Shown in pieces: positions 28,688 to 39,212 of a stretch of 39,473 nucleotides of DNA. The stretch is from contig JAIRYD010000096.1 in the NCBI GenBank assembly GCA_031267935.1, forward strand, positions 1 to 39,473, given 5' to 3'. Every line of letters begins with the position of its first letter. Within the stretch, counting starts at the first letter, position 1. The stretch comes from Tannerella sp. (GTDB taxonomy: Bacteria > Bacteroidota > Bacteroidia > Bacteroidales > Tannerellaceae). The notes beneath the pieces were generated by a model. That model searched no databases, had not been told where the DNA came from, and worked only from the letters and a program-made list of their open reading frames with translations. The position numbers were made by a program, and so were the translations under genes.

Positions 28688-28760
28688 AGCGGAAAACGGG
28701 ACTCGAACCCGCGACCCTAACCTTGGCAAGGTTATGCTCTACCAACTGAGCTATTTCCGC
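28688..28760 (-). tRNA. tRNA-Gly(GCC)
   Basis: Minus strand gcggaaa-ta-gctcagttggtagagc-a-taaccttGCCaaggtta...cgggttcgagtcccg-tttccgc-t. Confidence 0.97.
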
Positions 28761-28926
28761 ATTTGCGCCGGCAAAGATAGCATGTTTCCTGAAAACAAAA
28801 AAACTTTTTCGCAAAAAATTGTCCCGTTTCTTTTTTCGAGGTGTCATTTTTCATTGGAAATAAAGAAAAGACGGTTGTAATTTATTTTTTCTTTTGTTCA
28901 AACACGGAGCGCACGGAGAGAACGAT

Positions 28927-29006
28927 GAACGATGAACGATGAACGATGAATCCGATACTTTTATTCAAACACGGAGCGCACGGAGCGCACAAAGAGAGAA
29001 CGGCCG
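28927..29006. repeat. Right arm of ~80-bp inverted repeat, containing GAACGAT heptamers and TTCAAACACGGAGCGCACGGAG
   Basis: See left arm; a further direct copy of TTCAAACACGGAGCGCACGGAG lies at about 28897-28918. Confidence 0.9.
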
Positions 29007-29013
29007 GTTGAAG

Positions 29014-29265
29014 CTACACTCCGGAAGTTCCGGGCTACACTCCGAGAGTTTCGGGCTACACTCCGAGAGTTTCGGGCTACACTCCGGAAGTTTCGGGCTA
29101 CACTCCGAGAGTTTCGGGCTACACTCCGAGAGTTTCGGGCTACACTCCGGAAGCTTCGGGCTACACTCCGAGAGTTTCGGGCTACACTCCGGAAGCTTCG
29201 GAGTGCACTACAAAAACTTCGGAGTACGCTGCAAAAGCTTCGGAGGACACTGCGGACGTGGCGGC
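29014..29265. repeat. Tandem array of 12 units of 21 bp, consensus CTACACTCCGRRAGYTTCGGG
   Basis: Strict 21-bp phase, first nine units nearly identical, last three diverged; short dyads (e.g. CCGGAAGTTCCGG). Confidence 0.95.
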
Positions 29266-29523
29266 AGACCGCGCGCCGCCGTGCGAGCGGACGGTTTTTT
29301 ACCGGTTGAAAGTTCGTTTTCCTCTGCCTTGACTGGCGTTTCGGAGAGCGCATTGCCGAATCCGGCGCACGGACAGCCCTGCGGCATACATGCGCTTCTG
29401 CGGCAAAGTTCGACAGGTCAAAGCGTTTCCCGCAGGCGGAAGGGGAAAAAATTCCCGAATGTTTTTATGCCGCAAGTCGCAATAATTTTGTACTTTTGCA
29501 CGCACTAACAAGCAGATGAAGAC

Positions 29524-31275
29524 ATGAATATACTGGAATTGAGCGAACAGGAGATTATCAGGCGCCACAGTCTGGAACAGTTGCGACTGATGGGCATCGA
29601 TCCTTATCCGGCGCAGGAATACGTGACGGACGGCTATTCGGACGAGATCAGGACGACGTTTGTCGACGGCGCACAGCCGCGCCGCGTGTCCGTCGCCGGA
29701 CGAATCATGAGCCGCCGCATCATGGGTAAGGCGTCGTTTATGGAATTGCAGGATTCCAGAGGACGCATGCAGATCTACGTGACGCGCGACGACATCTGTC
29801 CCGACCCCGGAAATACGGATCTCTACAACGTCGTGTTCAAAAAACTGCTTGACATCGGCGATTTCGTGGGCGTCGGAGGTTTCGTGTTCCGCACGCAGAC
29901 GGGCGAAATCTCGATACATGCCGAATCGCTGACGCTCCTCTCCAAAGCCCTCCGCCCGCTGCCCGTCGTCAAGGAAAAGGACGGCGTGGTGTACGACGGA
30001 TTTACCGACCCCGAACAGCGATACCGCCAGCGATACGTCGATCTGGTCGTCAACAGTCACGTGAAGGATATTTTCCTCAAACGCGCAAAGATCATCAACT
30101 CGATGCGCACGTTTTTCAACGAAAGCGGCTACGTCGAAGTCGATACGCCCGTGCTGCAGACCATCCCCGGCGGCGCTTCGGCGCGTCCGTTCATCACCCA
30201 CCACCACGCGCTCGACATCCCGCTCTACCTGCGCATCGCCGACGAGCTGTATCTCAAACGCCTGATCACGGGCGGATTCGAGGGCGTGTACGAATTCAGC
30301 CGCAACTTCCGCAACGAAGGCATGGACCGTTCGCACAATCCCGAATTCACGTGCATGGAAATATACGTGGCCTACAAGGACTACCACTGGATGATGACCT
30401 TCACGGAGAAAATGCTCGAACGCATCTGCCTCGACGTGCTGGGCGGCACGACCGTGAAAACCGGCAACCGGGAAATCGATTTCAAGCCCCCCTACAAACG
30501 CATTTCCATGCTCGACGCCATACGCGAACACACGGGCGTCGACATTGCGGGCATGGACGAAAGCGCCCTGCGGGACGCATGCCGCCGGCTGAACGTCGAA
30601 CAGAACGAAACGATGGGCAAAGGCAAACTGATCGACGCCATCTTCGGCGAGAAATGCGAACACCACTACGTCCAGCCCACCTTCATCACCGACTATCCCG
30701 TCGAGATGAGCCCCCTCACCAAGATCCACCGCAACGACCCCGCGCTGACGGAACGCTTCGAACTGATGATAAACGGCCGGGAAATTGCCAACGCCTATTC
30801 GGAACTGAACGATCCGGTCGACCAGCGCCGGCGCTTCGAAGAACAGCTGCGCCTGTCGGAAAAAGGCGACGACGAAGCCATGTTTATCGACGAAGACTTT
30901 CTGCGCGCACTCGAATACGGAATGCCCCCCACCAGCGGAATGGGTGTCGGAATCGACCGCCTGACGATGCTCCTGACCGGGCAGGAAAGCATTCAGGAAG
31001 TACTGCTCTTCCCGCAGATGCGCCCCGAAAAGACGATCAGAAAAGACCCGCCCGAAAAGTACGGCCTGCACGGCGTCGGCCAGACCTGGGTGCCGCTCCT
31101 GCACAAGGCCGGATACGCGACCGTCGAAACGCTCGCCGACGCCAACCCCCAGCTGCTGCGTCAGGCGCTCTTCGACATCAATAAAAAATACAGCCTCGGA
31201 CTTGAACCGCCCTCCGCCCGCGAAGTCGAAGAATGGATACAGTCCGTAAAAACACAAACGGCGGAAAAACAATGA
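29524..31275 (+). CDS. lysS: Lysyl-tRNA synthetase, class II
   Basis: [71 protein letters not shown]. Confidence 0.98.
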   Translation: MNILELSEQEIIRRHSLEQLRLMGIDPYPAQEYVTDGYSDEIRTTFVDGAQPRRVSVAGRIMSRRIMGKASFMELQDSRGRMQIYVTRDDICPDPGNTDLYNVVFKKLLDIGDFVGVGGFVFRTQTGEISIHAESLTLLSKALRPLPVVKEKDGVVYDGFTDPEQRYRQRYVDLVVNSHVKDIFLKRAKIINSMRTFFNESGYVEVDTPVLQTIPGGASARPFITHHHALDIPLYLRIADELYLKRLITGGFEGVYEFSRNFRNEGMDRSHNPEFTCMEIYVAYKDYHWMMTFTEKMLERICLDVLGGTTVKTGNREIDFKPPYKRISMLDAIREHTGVDIAGMDESALRDACRRLNVEQNETMGKGKLIDAIFGEKCEHHYVQPTFITDYPVEMSPLTKIHRNDPALTERFELMINGREIANAYSELNDPVDQRRRFEEQLRLSEKGDDEAMFIDEDFLRALEYGMPPTSGMGVGIDRLTMLLTGQESIQEVLLFPQMRPEKTIRKDPPEKYGLHGVGQTWVPLLHKAGYATVETLADANPQLLRQALFDINKKYSLGLEPPSAREVEEWIQSVKTQTAEKQ

Positions 31276-32267
31276 ACTTCACAGGAAAAATAGCGGTCAT
31301 GGGCGGCGGAAGCTGGGCTACGGCGCTGGCCAAGATCGTACTGTCTACCCGAACGGACATCCACTGGTACATGCGCCGTCCGGATCGCATCGAAGACTTC
31401 AAACGGCTGGGACACAACCCTGCATATCTCTCCGGCGTCCTGTTCGACACCGACCGCATCCGCTTCTATTCCGATATCAACGAAGTGACGGAAGACTCCG
31501 ACATGCTCATCTTTGCCACCCCGTCGCCCTTCCTCAAGCAACACCTGAAGAAACTCAACGTCCCGATACGTGACAAATGGATCGTTTCGGCCATCAAAGG
31601 TATCGTCCCCGACGAAAACCTGCTGATTACGGACTACTTTGCGGAATACTACGGCGTGCCCGAAGCACACATCGCCATCATTGCCGGTCCCAGCCATGCG
31701 GAAGAAATCGCACTCGAACGCCTGTCCTATCTGACCGTCGCCTGCCGTGACATGCACAATGCCGAACGCGTCTCGCGCATCTTCAGCAACAACTGCGTGA
31801 AAAGCGCCTGCTCGCAGGACGTGACGGGCATCGAATATGCCTCCGTACTCAAAAACGTGTATGCCATCGTGGCCGGTATATGCCACGGAATGAAGTACGG
31901 CGACAACTTCCAGGCCGTCTTCCTGTCCAACGCCATCAAGGAGATGCAGCACTTCCTCGACACCGTGCACGTCCTCGAACGCGACATCACCGGTTCGGCC
32001 TACCTCGGCGATCTGATCGTGACCGCCTGCTCACGTTTCAGCCGCAACCGTACCTTCGGCACCATGATCGGAAAAGGATACTCGGTCAAAACCGCACAGC
32101 TCGAAATGGAAATGATTGCCGAAGGCTACTACGGCACAAAATGTATTCACGAAATCAATGCAAAATACAAAGCGGACATCCCGATTCTCGAAGCCCTTTA
32201 CGACATTCTGTACGAACGTAAATCGCCCACCATCGTGATACGCCGGTTAACAGGACTTTTTAAATAA
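31272..32267 (+). CDS. gpsA: Glycerol-3-phosphate dehydrogenase [NAD(P)+]
   Basis: [49 protein letters not shown]; start overlaps lysS stop (ATGA). Confidence 0.95.
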   Translation: MNFTGKIAVMGGGSWATALAKIVLSTRTDIHWYMRRPDRIEDFKRLGHNPAYLSGVLFDTDRIRFYSDINEVTEDSDMLIFATPSPFLKQHLKKLNVPIRDKWIVSAIKGIVPDENLLITDYFAEYYGVPEAHIAIIAGPSHAEEIALERLSYLTVACRDMHNAERVSRIFSNNCVKSACSQDVTGIEYASVLKNVYAIVAGICHGMKYGDNFQAVFLSNAIKEMQHFLDTVHVLERDITGSAYLGDLIVTACSRFSRNRTFGTMIGKGYSVKTAQLEMEMIAEGYYGTKCIHEINAKYKADIPILEALYDILYERKSPTIVIRRLTGLFK

Positions 32268-32280
32268 AAACAGAAATAAT

Positions 32281-33606
32281 ATGGATCTCATTCATCTGGA
32301 CATCAGCAAAACATTGGGCGAAGTGACGAAAGAACACATCGCCGCCCTCGAAACAGGCGCCGGAAAAGCGACGGCCGCATTGCACGACGGCAGCGGAGCC
32401 GGCTCGGATTATCTGGGATGGCTGCACCTGCCCTCTTCCATCACGGACACGGAACTGACGGACATCGAAAACGCGGCCGCCACGCTGCGGGCTTGCTGCG
32501 ATGCCGTCGTCGTCGTCGGCATCGGCGGCAGCTACCTGGGCACAAAAGCCGTCGTCGAAGCGCTCGGCCACAGTTTCGACCCGCTGCTTGCCGCACGCAA
32601 AAATCCGCTCATCCTCTACGCCGGACATCACATCAGCGAAGACTACCTCTACGAACTGAGCGAAGTGCTTAAAAACAAACCGTTCGGAATCATCAACATC
32701 TCCAAGTCGGGCACCACCACCGAACCGGCGCTCGCCTTCCGCATCCTCAGGCGGCAGCTCGAAGAAGCCGTCGGCCGGGACGAAGCCCGCCGGCGGATCA
32801 TCGCCGTGACCGACAAGGCGCGCGGCGCACTGCGTTCGCTGGCCGAAAAGGAAGGATACCGGACCTTCGTGATCCCCGACAACGTCGGCGGACGCTATTC
32901 CGTACTGACACCCGTCGGCCTGCTGCCCATTGCCGTGGCGGGCGTAGACATCCGCCGGCTGGTCGCGGGCGCCCTCGCCGTCGAACGCGCCACCGGCGTC
33001 GACACGCCTTTTGCCGAAAACATCTCCGCCCTCTACGCCGCCGTGCGCAACGCACTGTACGCGAAAGGTAAAAAAATTGAAATCCTGGCAAATTTCCACC
33101 CCAAACTCCACTATATCGGCGAATGGTGGAAACAACTCTACGGCGAAAGCGAAGGCAAGGAACACAAAGGGATCTATCCTGCTTCGGCAGATTTCACAAC
33201 CGACCTGCATTCCATGGGACAGTGGATTCAGGAAGGCGAACGCATCATCTTCGAAACGGTCATTTCAATCGAAAAAACCGATCACGAAGTCGTCGTTCCG
33301 CATGACGAAGCCGATTTGGACGGGCTGAACTTCCTCGCCGGCAAACGGGTGGACGAAGTCAACAAAATGGCCGAACTCGGCACGCAGATGGCGCATGTCG
33401 ACGGCGGCGTGCCGAACATCAAAATCACCCTGCCGCAAGTCAGCGCCTACTCCATCGGACAACTGTTCTATTTCTTCGAAAAAGCCTGCGGCATCAGCGG
33501 ATACATGCTGGGCGTCAATCCTTTCGACCAGCCCGGCGTCGAAGCCTACAAGAAGAACATGTTCGCCCTGCTGCGCAAGCCGGGCTACGAAAAAACGAAC
33601 CGCTGA
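32281..33606 (+). CDS. pgi: Glucose-6-phosphate isomerase
   Basis: [52 protein letters not shown]. Confidence 0.96.
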   Translation: MDLIHLDISKTLGEVTKEHIAALETGAGKATAALHDGSGAGSDYLGWLHLPSSITDTELTDIENAAATLRACCDAVVVVGIGGSYLGTKAVVEALGHSFDPLLAARKNPLILYAGHHISEDYLYELSEVLKNKPFGIINISKSGTTTEPALAFRILRRQLEEAVGRDEARRRIIAVTDKARGALRSLAEKEGYRTFVIPDNVGGRYSVLTPVGLLPIAVAGVDIRRLVAGALAVERATGVDTPFAENISALYAAVRNALYAKGKKIEILANFHPKLHYIGEWWKQLYGESEGKEHKGIYPASADFTTDLHSMGQWIQEGERIIFETVISIEKTDHEVVVPHDEADLDGLNFLAGKRVDEVNKMAELGTQMAHVDGGVPNIKITLPQVSAYSIGQLFYFFEKACGISGYMLGVNPFDQPGVEAYKKNMFALLRKPGYEKTNR

Positions 33607-33648
33607 CGATGAATCATTAAGATTCGAATCAGTTCAAAATACTCGTCA

Positions 33649-36237
33649 TCAATTTGTAAACGTCAAGCCATTTTCACATACGTCCACGGTCATCGGACGG
33701 CTGCGGTCAATGGAGGCGTCGAGTATCCGTCTGGACAGTTCGTTGAGCACCATGTCCTGGATGACGCGCTTGACGGGCCGGGCGCCGAACTGCGGGTCGT
33801 ACCCTTTTTCGGCAATCAGGTCGACGGCGGCAGAGGTAAAACCGAGCATCAAGCCGTTCTTTTCCAGCATGCGGCAGACCGCGTCGAGTTGCAGGCCGAC
33901 AATCCGTCGGATTTCTTCTTCGTCCAGCGGCGTGAACATGATGATTTCGTCAATGCGGTTCAGGAACTCGGGCCGGATGGTTTTCTTGAGCAGGTCAAGT
34001 ATCTGTTCGCGGGTTGCGGCAATGACCTGTTCGCGGTTTTGAGCCGTCATCTGCTCGAAATTTTCGCGAATGAGCGACGAACCCATGTTGCTGGTCATGA
34101 TGATAATCGTGTTTTTGAAATTGACCGTACGTCCCTTGTTATCGGTCAGACGTCCGTCGTCAAGCACCTGCAGAAGAATGTTAAACACGTCGGGATGCGC
34201 TTTTTCCACTTCATCGAAGAGGACGACGGAGTATGGCTTGTGCCGGATGGCTTCGGTGAGCTGTCCGCCCTCGTCGTAGCCGACGTATCCGGGAGGCGCG
34301 CCGACGAGCCGGCTGGCGCTGAACTTTTCCTGATACTCGCTCATGTCAATGCGCGTCATCATGTTTTCGTCATCGAAAAGATATTCGGCCAGCGCCTTGG
34401 CCAGCTCCGTCTTGCCGACGCCCGTGGTGCCGAGGAAGATGAACGATCCGATGGGACGCTTGGGATCCTGCAGTCCGGCGCGACTGCGGCGTACGGCGTC
34501 GGCAATGGCGCGGATGGCTTCTTCCTGCCCGACGACGCGCCGGTGCAGCTCGTCTTCGAGGTGAAGCAGCTTTTGGCGTTCGCTCTGCATCATCCTGTTC
34601 ACAGGGATGCCCGTCCAGCGTGAAACGACGTCGGCGATGTCTTCACTGTCGACCTCTTCCTTGATCATGGCCGCACCGCCCTGCATCTCGTGCAAACGTT
34701 GCTGGATTTCGGCGATAAGACCCTCCTGTTCCTTGATTTTGCCGTAGCGGATTTCGGCAACCCTGCCGTAATCGCCTTCGCGTTCGGCCTTGTCGGCTTC
34801 GAATTTCAGGTTCTCGATGGCTATCTTGCTTTGCTGAATGCGATTGATAAGATCTTTCTCGCTCTGCCATTTGGCTTTCTGCTTGCGTTCTTCTTCCTTC
34901 AGTTCGGCAATATCTCTGTTCAGCACCTCCAGCTTGGGCTGGTCGTTTTCGCGTTTGATGGCTTCGCGCTCGATTTCGAGCTGCTTGATACGACGCGAAA
35001 CTTCATCCAGCGATTCGGGGACGGAATCGACCTGTATGCGCAGACGGGCGGCGGCCTCGTCCATCAGGTCAATAGCCTTGTCGGGCAGGAAACGGTCGGT
35101 GATGTAGCGTGTGGAGAGTTGCACGGCGGCAATGATCGCGTCGTCCTTGATGCGCACTTTGTGGTGATTCTCGTACTTCTCTTTCAGGCCACGCAGGATG
35201 GAAATCGTGTCGGCTTCGTCCGGTTCTTCCACCATCACGGTCTGGAAACGGCGTTCCAGCGCTTTGTCCTTTTCAAAATATTTCTGATATTCGTCGAGCG
35301 TCGTCGCACCGATGGCACGCAATTCGCCCCGCGCCAGGGCCGGCTTCAGGATGTTGGCGGCGTCCATCGCCCCTTCGCCCTTACCCGCGCCGACCAGCGT
35401 ATGAATCTCGTCGATGAAAAGAATGATTTCACCGTCGGACTTGATCACCTCGTTTACGACGGCTTTCAGTCTTTCTTCAAATTCACCCTTGTATTTGGCG
35501 CCGGCAATCAGCGCGCCCATGTCGAGCGAAAAGACCTGCTTGCTTTTCAGGTTTTCCGGCACGTCGCCACGCACGATCCGATGCGCCAGTCCTTCGGCAA
35601 TGGCCGTCTTGCCGACGCCCGGTTCGCCGATGAGGATGGGGTTGTTCTTCGTGCGGCGACTCAGAATCTGAAGTACGCGTCTGATTTCGTCGTCGCGCCC
35701 GATGACGGGGTCGAGCTTGCCCGACCGTGCACGTTCGTTCAGATTGACGGCATATTTGTTCAGCGAATCATATATGTCTTCGGCAGACTGGCTGCCGACC
35801 TTGCCGCCCTTGCGCAGTTCGTCGATGGCCTTGCGCAGTTCCTGTTCCGTTGCGCCGGCGTCGTGCAGCATCCGGGCGGCGTCGCTCTTTTCCGTGAGCA
35901 GAGCCAGCAGCAGATGTTCGATTGCCACATACTGGTCGCCCATCTTCCCGCAATAGTCGATGGCTTTTTGCAGGACGGCGCTGGCTTCGCGGCTCAGGTA
36001 GGGTTCGCCGCCCGATATCTTCGGATAATGCTCAATCCGGGCATTCAGGGTCTTTTCCAGCACTGACATATTGACACCAAGTTTTTGAAAAAGAAATTGC
36101 ACGACGCTCTCGCCGGTCGTCATAACCGCCTTCAGCAGATGCGTCGCTTCCACGCTCTGCTGATTGTTTGCGGAAACCAGTTGAATAGCTTGCTGTATGG
36201 TTTCCTGCGATTTGATTGTAAAATTATTCAGGTTCAT
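33649..36237 (-). CDS. clpB: ATP-dependent chaperone ClpB
   Basis: Two AAA+ modules ([35 protein letters not shown]), Clp N domain, coiled-coil middle domain. Confidence 0.98.
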   Translation of the reverse strand: MNLNNFTIKSQETIQQAIQLVSANNQQSVEATHLLKAVMTTGESVVQFLFQKLGVNMSVLEKTLNARIEHYPKISGGEPYLSREASAVLQKAIDYCGKMGDQYVAIEHLLLALLTEKSDAARMLHDAGATEQELRKAIDELRKGGKVGSQSAEDIYDSLNKYAVNLNERARSGKLDPVIGRDDEIRRVLQILSRRTKNNPILIGEPGVGKTAIAEGLAHRIVRGDVPENLKSKQVFSLDMGALIAGAKYKGEFEERLKAVVNEVIKSDGEIILFIDEIHTLVGAGKGEGAMDAANILKPALARGELRAIGATTLDEYQKYFEKDKALERRFQTVMVEEPDEADTISILRGLKEKYENHHKVRIKDDAIIAAVQLSTRYITDRFLPDKAIDLMDEAAARLRIQVDSVPESLDEVSRRIKQLEIEREAIKRENDQPKLEVLNRDIAELKEEERKQKAKWQSEKDLINRIQQSKIAIENLKFEADKAEREGDYGRVAEIRYGKIKEQEGLIAEIQQRLHEMQGGAAMIKEEVDSEDIADVVSRWTGIPVNRMMQSERQKLLHLEDELHRRVVGQEEAIRAIADAVRRSRAGLQDPKRPIGSFIFLGTTGVGKTELAKALAEYLFDDENMMTRIDMSEYQEKFSASRLVGAPPGYVGYDEGGQLTEAIRHKPYSVVLFDEVEKAHPDVFNILLQVLDDGRLTDNKGRTVNFKNTIIIMTSNMGSSLIRENFEQMTAQNREQVIAATREQILDLLKKTIRPEFLNRIDEIIMFTPLDEEEIRRIVGLQLDAVCRMLEKNGLMLGFTSAAVDLIAEKGYDPQFGARPVKRVIQDMVLNELSRRILDASIDRSRPMTVDVCENGLTFTN

Positions 36238-36294
36238 ATATTAATTTCCTTTCTTTTTTATTCCGTTATTATACAGGACCGGTACAAAATTTAC

Positions 36295-36321
36295 GCCAAA
36301 ATAAAAAAACGTCATTTTGGC
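36295..36321 (-). promoter_or_regulatory. Inverted repeat upstream of clpB
   Basis: GCCAAAAT-N11-ATTTTGGC; on the minus strand followed closely by GTAAATTTTG (-7-like). Confidence 0.4.
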
Positions 36322-36433
36322 ATGAAGTGCAAAAAGTTTTATTGAAACACGTGCATAAAGATTGTTTTTTCAAAAAAAAATCTTTATCTTTACGCAGTGA
36401 AAAAAAAGGTATCAATGCTAATATTTTGATTGT

Positions 36434-37552
36434 ATGAAGACATCGAAGGTTTATTTTACCAATCTCAGGACTACGCCGTCAAGTAGTCTGCCGACCAAGA
36501 TGGAACGGCTTGTGAGACGTGCGGGCATCGAGCGGATTGACTTTAAAAATCAGTTCGTTGCAATTAAGATTCACTTCGGCGAGCCGGGTAATCTGGCTTA
36601 TATCCGGCCGAATTATGTGGCGCGGATGGTGACGTTTCTGGATGGTTTGGGCGCAAAAACGTTCCTTACCGACAGCAATACATTGTATTCCGGCAGGCGC
36701 GCCAATGCAGTCGATCATCTGCAAAGCGCTGCGGAGAACGGCTTTAACCCGATTTCGGCAAGATGCAACGTCATCATCGCCGACGGTTTGAAAGGTACGG
36801 ACTATCGCGAAGTATCCATCGACGGCCAATACTGCAAGGCTCCCAAAATCGGGGCAGCCGTCGTCGATGCCGATATTGTGTTGAGTATGACACATTTCAA
36901 GGGCCATGAACAGAGCGGTTTTGGAGGCACGCTGAAGAATTTGGGCATGGGAGCGGCCAGTGTAGGAGGGAAACTGGAACTCCACTCGTCTTCTCAGCCT
37001 GTAATCGACTCCGAGTCGTGTACCGGTTGCGGCATCTGCGTGAAATATTGTGCGCACGACGCTGTCCATCTGAATAAAAACAGGAAGGCCGTGATCGATT
37101 ACGACAACTGCGTGGGCTGCGGGCAGTGCGTGGCGCTTTGCCAGCACGAAGGCGCCGTACAGGGGGAAGCCGATACGTCGGAACGCCTGAACTGCAAGAT
37201 TGCTGAATATACGAAGGCGGTGCTGCTCGACAAACCGCATTTCCACGTGAGCTTCATCATGAACGTGTCACCCGAATGCGATTGCTGGAATCACAACGAC
37301 GCGGCGATTGTGCCGGATCTGGGCATTGCGGCATCGTTCGACCCCGTGGCGCTCGACCAGGCATGTGCCGACATGGTGATTAAAGCGCCTGCTCTCACCG
37401 GTAACCGCCTTGCAGATAGACACTCGCATACACATTTGGAAGGAGCGGACAAGTTTCGCCTGATTCATCCCGATACGAATTGGGAAGCAGGATTGGATCA
37501 TGCGGTAAAAATAGGTATCGGAACAAGAAAATATGAATTAATAGAAATATGA
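36434..37552 (+). CDS. DUF362 domain protein with two 4Fe-4S motifs
   Basis: SCTGCGICVKYCAHDAV and NCVGCGQCVALCQHEGAV; N-terminal DUF362-type KIHFGEPGNLAYIRPNYV. Confidence 0.92.
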   Translation: MKTSKVYFTNLRTTPSSSLPTKMERLVRRAGIERIDFKNQFVAIKIHFGEPGNLAYIRPNYVARMVTFLDGLGAKTFLTDSNTLYSGRRANAVDHLQSAAENGFNPISARCNVIIADGLKGTDYREVSIDGQYCKAPKIGAAVVDADIVLSMTHFKGHEQSGFGGTLKNLGMGAASVGGKLELHSSSQPVIDSESCTGCGICVKYCAHDAVHLNKNRKAVIDYDNCVGCGQCVALCQHEGAVQGEADTSERLNCKIAEYTKAVLLDKPHFHVSFIMNVSPECDCWNHNDAAIVPDLGIAASFDPVALDQACADMVIKAPALTGNRLADRHSHTHLEGADKFRLIHPDTNWEAGLDHAVKIGIGTRKYELIEI

Positions 37553-38955
37553 TGAAAGATGGTTTACAGGATACGGTTTGTGCCGTATCGACGCCTGCAG
37601 GGACAGGAGGAATTGCGATTGTCCGCGTGTCGGGAACGGATGCATTGACGATCTGCGATGCATTGTTTACGCCGCGGCGCAAAAATCATTGTTTATCGAT
37701 GCAAACGGCTTATACAATGAGCTATGGGGCTATTTGCGACGGAGAAGAAGTAGTGGATGAAGTGCTGATTGCCGTTTTTCGCGCGCCTCATTCGTTTACC
37801 GGCGAAGATACGGTAGAGATTACCTGTCACGGTTCGCTGTATGTGCAGCAGCAGATAATGCAACTGCTTGTTCGCGAGGGATGTCGCATTGCCATGCCGG
37901 GAGAGTTTACGCAACGCGCTTTCCTGAGTGGAAAGATGGATTTATCTCAGGCCGAAGCGGTTGCAGATTTGATTGCTTCCTCGTCGGCAGGAATGCACCG
38001 CGTGGCGCTGAACCAGATGCGTGGCGGCTTTTCCTGTGAACTGGCACAGATCCGTGAACAATTACTGCATTTCACGTCGCTGGTGGAACTGGAACTTGAT
38101 TTCGCCGAAGAAGATGTGACCTTTGCCGACCGTTCGCAACTGACTCAATCGGCGTCGGCGATCAAGACTCATCTTTCCCGTTTGGTTCAATCGTTTAGCT
38201 GGGGAAATGCGATTAAAAACGGTATTCCGGTGGTGATTGTCGGAGAAACCAATGTCGGCAAATCGACACTGCTCAATCATCTGCTGAACGAAGAGAAAGC
38301 GATTGTTTCCGAAATACACGGCACGACACGCGATGTGATTGAGGATGTGATTAGTATAAAGGGCATATCGTTTCGTTTCATCGATACGGCCGGTCTTCGG
38401 GATACGGACAATGAGGTTGAAATGCTGGGAATCGAACGGACTTACCAAAAAATAACACAAGCGTCCATCGTCGTATGGATGATTGATGCCACCCAGTTCA
38501 GCGAAAAAATCGAAAATATTGCCGAGAAGATTATCCCCCAAATAAAAGGTAAACAGCTGATTATTGTCATAAACAAGGTAGACCGGCTCACGCTGGAAGA
38601 ACAGCAGGTGCTGGATGCGGAATTTTTGCCGCAAATACCGGCCAGGCGGATTTACCTTTCGGCCAAATACAAGCAAAACACGGAGGCGCTGGAGGCCGCC
38701 CTGCTCGATGCCGCCGGATTGCCGGAAATTAATGATAGCGATTTTATTGTCAGCAATGTACGCCATTATGAAGCACTCTCCAAAGCGCTCGAATCCATCT
38801 GCCGGCTGGAAGACGGTTTGCAGCAGGGCATAGCAAGCGATTTGATGGCGCAGGACATCCGCGAATGTATACACTATCTTGGAGAAATAACCGGTGAAAT
38901 ATCTACGAATGAAATACTTGAGAATATTTTTAAGAATTTCTGCATCGGGAAATAA
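37549..38955 (+). CDS. mnmE: tRNA uridine-5-carboxymethylaminomethyl(34) synthesis GTPase MnmE
   Basis: DTVCAVSTPAGTGGIAIVRVSG, GETNVGKSTLLNHLLNEEKAIVSEIHGTTRD, C-terminal ENIFKNFCIGK. Confidence 0.98.
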   Translation: MMKDGLQDTVCAVSTPAGTGGIAIVRVSGTDALTICDALFTPRRKNHCLSMQTAYTMSYGAICDGEEVVDEVLIAVFRAPHSFTGEDTVEITCHGSLYVQQQIMQLLVREGCRIAMPGEFTQRAFLSGKMDLSQAEAVADLIASSSAGMHRVALNQMRGGFSCELAQIREQLLHFTSLVELELDFAEEDVTFADRSQLTQSASAIKTHLSRLVQSFSWGNAIKNGIPVVIVGETNVGKSTLLNHLLNEEKAIVSEIHGTTRDVIEDVISIKGISFRFIDTAGLRDTDNEVEMLGIERTYQKITQASIVVWMIDATQFSEKIENIAEKIIPQIKGKQLIIVINKVDRLTLEEQQVLDAEFLPQIPARRIYLSAKYKQNTEALEAALLDAAGLPEINDSDFIVSNVRHYEALSKALESICRLEDGLQQGIASDLMAQDIRECIHYLGEITGEISTNEILENIFKNFCIGK

Positions 38956-39047
38956 CCCCTAAAACCAACAATCAATCAAAAATAAATATTTTACTGCAAC
39001 ACAGTAATTTAACTGCATTTTGTTGATAACTTTCTTGTCGTTATCTA

Positions 39048-39105
39048 TTGTTTTTTACGGATATTTTGCGTAATTTTGTACCGCATTTGTACCACTACGG
39101 TACAA
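39048..39105 (+). promoter_or_regulatory. Promoter overlapped by a three-half-site operator-like cluster
   Basis: TTG (39048-39050), N20, TAATTTTG (39071-39078); TTGTACC at 39076 and 39087, GGTACAA at 39099. Confidence 0.5.
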
Positions 39106-39139
39106 GGGTAAAAAGTCAATCCTAAGTTGTGTAGAAATT

Positions 39140-39174
39140 TTACATTAATTTACACCAACTTACATTAATTGACA
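39140..39174. repeat. Pair of 15-bp direct repeats at 20-bp spacing
   Basis: TTACATTAATTTACA (39140-39154) and TTACATTAATTGACA (39160-39174). Confidence 0.8.
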
Positions 39175-39212
39175 ATATATTATTACTAATATATCCAAAG
39201 TATAGACGATAG

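Noticed and set aside
29014-29265. CRISPR array
   Set aside because: Contiguous tandem units without spacers and without cas genes.
28939-29508. 189-aa plus ORF MNDESDTFIQTRSAR...GLHSESF as a gene
   Set aside because: Its start lies in the GAACGAT heptamers and its first part equals the inverted repeat (same peptide from 28546 on the minus strand), so it is repeat-derived.
29524-31275. C-terminal extension of LysS as a novel fusion
   Set aside because: A C-terminal extension is, as far as I recall, common in Bacteroidetes LysS; not considered unusual.
36241-36330. CIRCE/HrcA operator upstream of clpB
   Set aside because: The dyad GCCAAAAT-N11-ATTTTGGC does not match the CIRCE TTAGCACTC-N9-GAGTGCTAA pattern.
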